Shown in pieces: positions 6,999-11,385 of a stretch of DNA of 11,385 nucleotides (positions within the stretch are counted from its first letter, which is position 1; each line of letters starts with the position of its first letter). Under the pieces are notes generated by a model, which was not told where the DNA came from, searched no databases, and was given only the letters and a program-made list of their open reading frames with translations. This DNA comes from Opitutales bacterium. Its GTDB lineage: Bacteria > Verrucomicrobiota > Verrucomicrobiia > Opitutales > UBA2987. The stretch lies in contig JAJFLT010000032.1 of the NCBI GenBank assembly GCA_021772555.1, positions 1-11,385 on the forward strand, read 5' to 3'. The position numbers were made by a program, and so were the translations under genes.

Positions 6999-8264
6999 TT
7001 AAGGCTGGAACCCGGTCACATTCGACAAAATGGTGCGCAGGCACCGCCGCAATAACCGGTAACTGTAATATTGCCGGGCCACCCGATAATTATGGTCCAC
7101 CATTTTTTGCCGGGCCTTCGGGTCATTGAGCGCACGGTGGACATCACTCACCGTCTCCTTGGTGATTAATCCGTCTATCACGACCAGCTTGAATCCTTTT
7201 GGCTCAATATCCTGAATGAAAATTGAGTAACGGTTTACGACCAGGGGAACCTTGAAGTAGATGGCCTCCAGTAGGGCATTTCCGAAACCTTCATAGGCGC
7301 TCGGATAAGTTACCAGATCGGCATGTGGATAAAGATCCCAAAGGGTGTAAATCTTTTTGCCATCGGCATCGAATTGGCGGACATCCCCGATCCGGTCCGA
7401 TATGAGCCGTAAGTCCACATTTTCCTCCCGCGCCAATTCCTCGATGAGGTGCCGGTATTCAAACCCCTCATCGCCCGCATCATGGGAAATAACCAATTTG
7501 TATTTGTCCGGGTTACCCAGCATTCCAACCAACTTTATGGCATGTTCAATGCCCTTGCGGGGAACAATACGAGTGGGTTGCAGTATAAAAACGTCATCCT
7601 CCCGTAGGCCTATTTGCTTCCGTACATCGCGAGCATAACTGTCAGGTTGGGGCGGAGGATTGGCAAAATCGAAGACGTTGGGCACCAACATGGAGCTGAC
7701 CCCTTTGCGTAAAGAAAGCTGCTCCTGCGCGGCCCGGTTGATAACGGCGTGCTGAATATTGGGCATGATGGCGGGAAAAGCCATCTCCAGGTAATCCGTC
7801 ACCGCATTGATGGCATAGCGGGGGCGCTCCCAGTGGAAATCATGATGATGGGCGATGGCCGGCATCTGCGTTTCGGCCAGAAACTCGGTTATGGCCAAAG
7901 CCAAAGGTATCTGCATGGGAATGGCCAAAGCATTCTCCGGAACGAGCACGTCGATGTCAAAATGATCCACGAAATCGTATAGGGTGTTTTTCAAATAGGC
8001 GGCAATCTCTTGGATGCGTTCTGTCACCAGTCGTGTACGGTGCGTTCGCTTCCAGATCTTGTCCATCAGCCAGAGGTTCTCTGGATGTCCGAAATAGGCT
8101 TCCGGAATGCAATAGCTCATATCGGGATGGCGGTCGCTACGCCCACTGTACCAAAAACTGACATGCTTGTCCTCCCACAGCATTTTGGCCCATTTGGCGC
8201 TCTCTAAAGAGACTCCATCAGTGCCCGCGAATCGGGTGGAGACAAAACCGATATTTTTAGCCAT
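6999..8264 (-). CDS. mggS: GT4 glycosyltransferase, probable mannosylglucosylglycerate synthase
   Basis: This is a 421-residue GT-B fold transferase. The N-terminal domain begins IGFVSTRFAGTDGVSLE (5-21), a glycine loop that I recognise from the Thermotogales MggS group, and includes PENALAIPMQIPLALAITE (109-127) and HHHDFHWERPR (139-149). The C-terminal domain has LQPTRIVPRKGIEHAI (228-243), with Arg232 and Lys237 placed for the sugar-nucleotide diphosphate, and the EX7E motif EGFGNALLE (Glu325 and Glu333) typical of retaining GT4 enzymes. MggS transfers mannose from GDP-mannose to glucosylglycerate; donor and acceptor are inferred here from family likeness and from gpgS and the GH13 phosphorylase next door. 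The ATG at 8262-8264 has GGAAGG a short distance upstream (8271-8276). It is the first gene of a leftward unit that continues into the phosphorylase. The exact sugar transferred is the least certain part. Confidence 0.72.
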   Translation of the reverse strand: MAKNIGFVSTRFAGTDGVSLESAKWAKMLWEDKHVSFWYSGRSDRHPDMSYCIPEAYFGHPENLWLMDKIWKRTHRTRLVTERIQEIAAYLKNTLYDFVDHFDIDVLVPENALAIPMQIPLALAITEFLAETQMPAIAHHHDFHWERPRYAINAVTDYLEMAFPAIMPNIQHAVINRAAQEQLSLRKGVSSMLVPNVFDFANPPPQPDSYARDVRKQIGLREDDVFILQPTRIVPRKGIEHAIKLVGMLGNPDKYKLVISHDAGDEGFEYRHLIEELAREENVDLRLISDRIGDVRQFDADGKKIYTLWDLYPHADLVTYPSAYEGFGNALLEAIYFKVPLVVNRYSIFIQDIEPKGFKLVVIDGLITKETVSDVHRALNDPKARQKMVDHNYRVARQYYSYRLLRRCLRTILSNVTGFQP

Positions 8265-8508
8265 CCGTGCCCTTCCAGGCTACCGCCACCAACTTCCCGG
8301 CGGGGAAGCCTCCGTCACGTAACCCAAGCATGAGTAGTGGTTTAATGGAAAATAGGCATGAGCCAGTTCCGCCCAAGGTTCAAGGCCATTTTTTCACCGC
8401 CGGGCGTTAAGAGAGTGTCTAAACTTTTTTTGGACCGCCCATACCGGTTTCCTGAAATTAAAGGATTGGCAGCTATTCACTCGTGCGCGATACTGTTTTA
8501 GATTCAGC
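8265..8508. promoter_or_regulatory. Divergent control region between the mggS-like and M20-like/gpgS units
   Basis: These 244 bases separate two divergent glucosylglycerate units and hold no credible gene. On the plus strand TTGGCA (8466-8471) and GATACT (8489-8494) with a 17-base spacer form a plausible housekeeping promoter, placing the transcript start only a few bases before the ATG at 8509. On the mggS side there is a compact hairpin, stem 8293-8298 with 8303-8308 (CTTCCC/GGGAAG) and a GGCG loop, which would lie in the mggS leader. The 7-base word GCATGAG occurs twice (8328 and 8356) without a clear role. I found no convincing -35/-10 pair for the leftward unit. Confidence 0.45.
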
Positions 8509-9681
8509 ATGTCCCTTACACTCCAAACAGAGAACATCGTCGAAACCCTGCCCGATATCCGGCAGGCCCTCCGTCATTACCGGGAAATAATTTTGGCCAG
8601 CAGCGTCATGATGGGTGAAATTCCGGCCCCTACCAATGGTGAGGAGGAACGCATTCGGTTCTTGAGCGACCGTTTTAATGAAAGCGGACTGCAAAATATT
8701 TCCATCGACGAAGCGGGCAATGCCACCGCCGTGCTTCCCGGCCAGGAAGGTCGGCACAATATCCTTTTGGAAGCTCATGTGGATACCGTTTTTGACCGCT
8801 CGGTTGACCACTCTGTGGCACTCGGCACGGATGTATTGAAAGGGCCCGGTATTGCCGACAACAGCATCGGCGCGGCCGCCGTATCGATACTGCCGCTAAT
8901 GTTGGAAAAACTGGGCATCCGGTTCTCCAACAACATCATATTACTGGGCGCTGTTCAAAGCCAGGGTCACGGGGATCTGGGCGGCATCAGGTTTTTCCTG
9001 GATCATGTGCAAATGCCGATCCACGCCGGAGTATGCCTGGCTGGCATTCATCTGGGCCGATTAAGTTATTCCTGCCTGGGAATGTTGCGCGGGGAAATAG
9101 TCTGCCAGGCGCCAACGGAAACATTCTGGGAGCGCTCCAACGCCCGCGGAGCCATCGTAAACCTCAACGAAATTCTCACCCGCATTCTCTCCATTTCGGA
9201 GCTGGATGAGCCGGGAACATCGCTCATACTCGGTTCCATTAAAGCGGGGAATGCCTTCAACACAATACCCTCCCAGGCAATCCTCCGATTTGAGCTTCGC
9301 AGTGAAAAACGAGGTAAAGTCACCATTGTCCAACGCAAAATCGCGGAAATAATCCGCGCGGTGGCGGCGGATTCTGAAGCTCAGACGGAGCTGCGTGTGA
9401 TTACAAGGAGGAAACCCGGCGGAATAAAAAGTAATCACCCGATTGTCGAAGGCACACGCGCCATCATGGCTGCGCTCGGCATTGAGCCAACCGTAGCGCC
9501 CAGCGTGGGCGCCCTTTCGGCCCTCATCGCAAAAAACATTCCCGGAGTCACCCTCGGCCTGACATCCGGGCAGAATTTACATGAATTCAACGAACAAATT
9601 CAAATTGAACCCATTTTCACCGGCCTCGCTCAATTGATCGGGGTCCTCCAAATGATCGATCGGGGCATCGAACGGCCATGA
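8509..9681 (+). CDS. M20-peptidase-fold protein with degraded active site
   Basis: This 390-residue protein has the layout of an M20 (carboxypeptidase G2/ArgE-like) metallohydrolase: metal His90 in LLEAHVDTV, bridging Asp117 in GPGIADNS, a lid domain of about 185-295, and the C-terminal metal His358 in GQNLHEF. Key catalytic positions are lost. The GEEG block that supplies the general-base glutamate and a metal glutamate reads Gln150-Ser151-Gln152-Gly153 before the intact HGDLGG. The glutamate of the LEG block appears as Ala178, and the lid GGHS histidine is replaced in PTETFW (202-207). Thus it probably cannot hydrolyse peptides as M20 enzymes do; it may bind a ligand, act as scaffold or have gained another chemistry. 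The ATG at 8509 lacks a ribosome binding site and sits just after the predicted promoter. The stop overlaps the gpgS start as ATGA, implying coupled translation and a role linked to glucosylglycerate synthesis. Confidence 0.82.
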   Translation: MSLTLQTENIVETLPDIRQALRHYREIILASSVMMGEIPAPTNGEEERIRFLSDRFNESGLQNISIDEAGNATAVLPGQEGRHNILLEAHVDTVFDRSVDHSVALGTDVLKGPGIADNSIGAAAVSILPLMLEKLGIRFSNNIILLGAVQSQGHGDLGGIRFFLDHVQMPIHAGVCLAGIHLGRLSYSCLGMLRGEIVCQAPTETFWERSNARGAIVNLNEILTRILSISELDEPGTSLILGSIKAGNAFNTIPSQAILRFELRSEKRGKVTIVQRKIAEIIRAVAADSEAQTELRVITRRKPGGIKSNHPIVEGTRAIMAALGIEPTVAPSVGALSALIAKNIPGVTLGLTSGQNLHEFNEQIQIEPIFTGLAQLIGVLQMIDRGIERP

Positions 9682-10658
9682 AAATTGACGATTGGTTACA
9701 GCACAACACCTTCCACCACGAGGAATTTTGGGACCTCCTTGAACTGATCAAGGCAAAGGAGGAAAGGAACCTCAAAATCTCGCTTTGCATCCCCACCCTC
9801 AACGAGGAAAAAACCATCGGCAAAGAGGTCGTTCTTTTTATATCCGAGCTTAAAAAAAGATACCCCCTGCTCGACGAAATTGCCGTAATCGACTCCGGCT
9901 CGACCGATAAAACACGAGAGGTCGCCGCCGCCTTCGGGGCCGATGTTTACCTCGCATCTGAAATCCTGCCCGAGGTGGGAGACAAACCTGGAAAAGGGGA
10001 AAACCTATGGAAAGCCATTTATCAACTCAAAGGCGACATCATTTGTTATGTCGATGCGGACATCAAAAACATACACCCTCGTTTTGTCTACGGCCTCGTC
10101 GCTCCGCTCATTTACCGCCAGGAGATAAAATACGTAAAAGCCTTTTATGATCGTCCCCTGGCCTACTCCAAAAAATTCAGACCCTCGGGGGGCGGCCGTG
10201 TAACGGAGATCCTCGTCAGGCCACTCTTCTCCCTCTATTTTCCCGAATTGACGGCCATTCTACAGCCGCTTTCGGGGGAATATGCGGTCCGCCGGGAAGT
10301 TTTGGAACGCATTCCATTTCCCATCGGCTACGGGGTCGAAACTTCACACTTGATCGATGTTTACCGGCAATGGGGACTGGAAGCTTTCGGCCAAACCGAC
10401 CTCGATCAAAGGATTCACCGCAACCAGCCGGTGGAAGCTCTCGGCAAAATGTCTTTCGGCATCCTGCAAACTTTTTTCAAACGCCTGGAGAATAACGATT
10501 TTACTGGAAAAGTGCCGAAAATAAGTCCCCTTTACCGTCATTTTCAGGCACACCATCGGCATTACAAACAGGTCGTTCAGGAAATCGTCGAAGAGGAGCG
10601 GCCGCCCATGATAACGAATCCGGACTATCGCCGTAAATTCGGATTGCCCGATTCGTAA
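9678..10658 (+). CDS. gpgS: Glucosyl-3-phosphoglycerate synthase
   Basis: This 326-residue GT81 enzyme transfers glucose from an NDP-glucose (UDP- or ADP-glucose) to 3-phosphoglycerate, the committed step to glucosylglycerate. GT-A features are plain: ISLCIPTLNEEKTIG (34-48), VIDSGSTDKT (70-79), GKGENLWKA (105-113), the metal-binding Asp126-Ala-Asp128 in CYVDADIKN, YVKAFYDRP (152-160), GGGRVTEIL (171-179) for acceptor binding, QPLSGEYAVRR (196-206), GYGVE (217-221) and the C-terminal metal histidine in QRIHRN (His247). The length matches the family and no membrane segment is seen. The start ATG overlaps the upstream stop by four bases, so translation is likely coupled; no separate Shine-Dalgarno sequence is visible. 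The product needs dephosphorylation by GpgP, which I do not find in the window. A second GT4 gene follows after four bases. Confidence 0.95.
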   Translation: MKIDDWLQHNTFHHEEFWDLLELIKAKEERNLKISLCIPTLNEEKTIGKEVVLFISELKKRYPLLDEIAVIDSGSTDKTREVAAAFGADVYLASEILPEVGDKPGKGENLWKAIYQLKGDIICYVDADIKNIHPRFVYGLVAPLIYRQEIKYVKAFYDRPLAYSKKFRPSGGGRVTEILVRPLFSLYFPELTAILQPLSGEYAVRREVLERIPFPIGYGVETSHLIDVYRQWGLEAFGQTDLDQRIHRNQPVEALGKMSFGILQTFFKRLENNDFTGKVPKISPLYRHFQAHHRHYKQVVQEIVEEERPPMITNPDYRRKFGLPDS

Positions 10659-10662
10659 CGCC

Positions 10663-11385
10663 ATGCCCTTGAAGATCGCCATCGTCCATTACCACCTCAA
10701 ACCGGGCGGGGTCTCACGGGTTATCGAAAACGCTGTCGCCGCCCTCGCCCGGAGGAATATACACCCCATAGTTTTTCATGGCGAGCCCGGCAAAACATCA
10801 CGGCTGCCCGAAGCGCAATATGTCGAAGGGCTGGGTTATAGCGAAAATTCCGCCGCACCCGAGCCCCAGGTTCTCTATCATGCCCTCCTCTCGGCCGCGC
10901 GTGCTCGATGGGGAGGTTTGCCCGACCTGTGGCACATCCATAACCATTCCTTGGGCAAAAATCCGGCCCTTACCGCGGTGTCCCGTTTGCTGGCGAAAAA
11001 TGGTCATCGCCTACTCCTGCAAATCCATGATTTCCCTGAAGATGGCCGTCCCGCCAATTACCGGGAACTGTTCGCTTTTTTAAGTAATTGGGATGAAACC
11101 CCGGCCAAAATTTCTTACCCGGCTGCGGCACAAATCCACTACGCCGTGCTCAATCCGCGCGACGCCGGAATTTTGTCCGTAGCGGGATTAGCCGGGGCGC
11201 AATTGTCTATCCTGCCCAATCCCGTCTCCCTGCCGCAGGCACAAACCAGCGGTAAAATGGATACCCAACAGTTTTCACAGGAAAAGCCTCTCACCCTATA
11301 CCCAACGCGCGGGATCAGGCGAAAAAATCTCGGTGAATTCCTCCTTTGGGCAGCCCTGACGGAAAAAGGTGAATGTTTCGCCACC
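10663..11385 (+). CDS. GT4 family glycosyltransferase of unknown specificity (cut by window edge)
   Basis: The frame stays open for 241 residues to the end of the window. The N-terminal domain starts KIAIVHYHLKPGGVSRVIENAV (4-25), with the acceptor/donor glycine loop of GT4 enzymes. A DLWHIHNHSLGKNPAL block (about 88-103) and LLLQIHDFPEDGRPANY (about 114-130) are typical interdomain strands, and YAVLNPRD precedes SILPNPV at the domain linker. The C-terminal Rossmann domain begins TLYPTRGIRRKNLGEFLLWA (211-230), with the arginine and lysine that hold the nucleotide phosphates. The EX7E motif is beyond the edge. The start ATG at 10663 is four bases after the gpgS stop. It differs strongly from the mggS-like GT4 in the window. 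By position it may act on glucosylglycerate or its phosphate, for example as a mannosylglucosyl-3-phosphoglycerate synthase, but this is inference only. Confidence 0.85.
   Translation, partial: MPLKIAIVHYHLKPGGVSRVIENAVAALARRNIHPIVFHGEPGKTSRLPEAQYVEGLGYSENSAAPEPQVLYHALLSAARARWGGLPDLWHIHNHSLGKNPALTAVSRLLAKNGHRLLLQIHDFPEDGRPANYRELFAFLSNWDETPAKISYPAAAQIHYAVLNPRDAGILSVAGLAGAQLSILPNPVSLPQAQTSGKMDTQQFSQEKPLTLYPTRGIRRKNLGEFLLWAALTEKGECFAT

Noticed and set aside
8328..8362. Two copies of GCATGAG in the divergent region
   Set aside because: Seven bases repeated twice in 244 bases is not enough to propose an operator.
1..11385. Mobile elements, CRISPR arrays, tRNA or rRNA genes
   Set aside because: No transposase, integrase, regularly spaced repeat or recognisable RNA gene sequence was found on either strand by reading.

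Overview
The window is compact bacterial chromosomal DNA of roughly 50% G+C. It holds eleven protein genes with short gaps and no RNA gene, insertion sequence, phage gene or CRISPR array that I can recognise. Several genes start with GTG or TTG and most lack a clear Shine-Dalgarno sequence. Together with two phytanoyl-CoA dioxygenase (PhyH) family genes, this fits an environmental, perhaps marine, lineage such as those in the FCB/PVC/Latescibacteria range, but the taxonomic guess is weak.

Left part (1-5172) is mainly nucleoside salvage. On the minus strand are the N-terminal end of pseudouridine-5'-phosphate glycosidase (psuG, cut by the window edge), a redoxin of the peroxiredoxin-like type, and a uridine phosphorylase. 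A plus-strand PhyH-family oxygenase follows, and it meets a minus-strand concentrative nucleoside transporter stop codon to stop codon. A second, different PhyH-family oxygenase lies upstream of the transporter on the minus strand. Uptake of a nucleoside, phosphorolysis of uridine and cleavage of pseudouridine phosphate form a coherent set. The transporter and the phosphorylase both carry substitutions at ribose-contact positions.

Right part (5234-11385) is a glucosylglycerate cluster arranged around a 244-base divergent promoter region. Leftward run a GT4 glycosyltransferase resembling mannosylglucosylglycerate synthase and a GH13_18 phosphorylase resembling glucosylglycerate phosphorylase. 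Rightward run an M20-peptidase-fold protein that has lost its catalytic and several metal-binding residues, glucosyl-3-phosphoglycerate synthase (gpgS), and a second GT4 enzyme that runs off the window. The last three are tightly coupled (ATGA overlap, then a 4-base gap). Synthesis of glucosyl-phosphoglycerate, extension of glucosylglycerate and its phosphorolytic recovery are therefore encoded side by side, consistent with a compatible-solute or glycoside reserve system. The phosphatase step (GpgP) is not seen here.

The most interesting points are the apparently dead M20-like protein that is translationally coupled to gpgS, the unassigned second GT4, and the degenerate signature of the nucleoside transporter.
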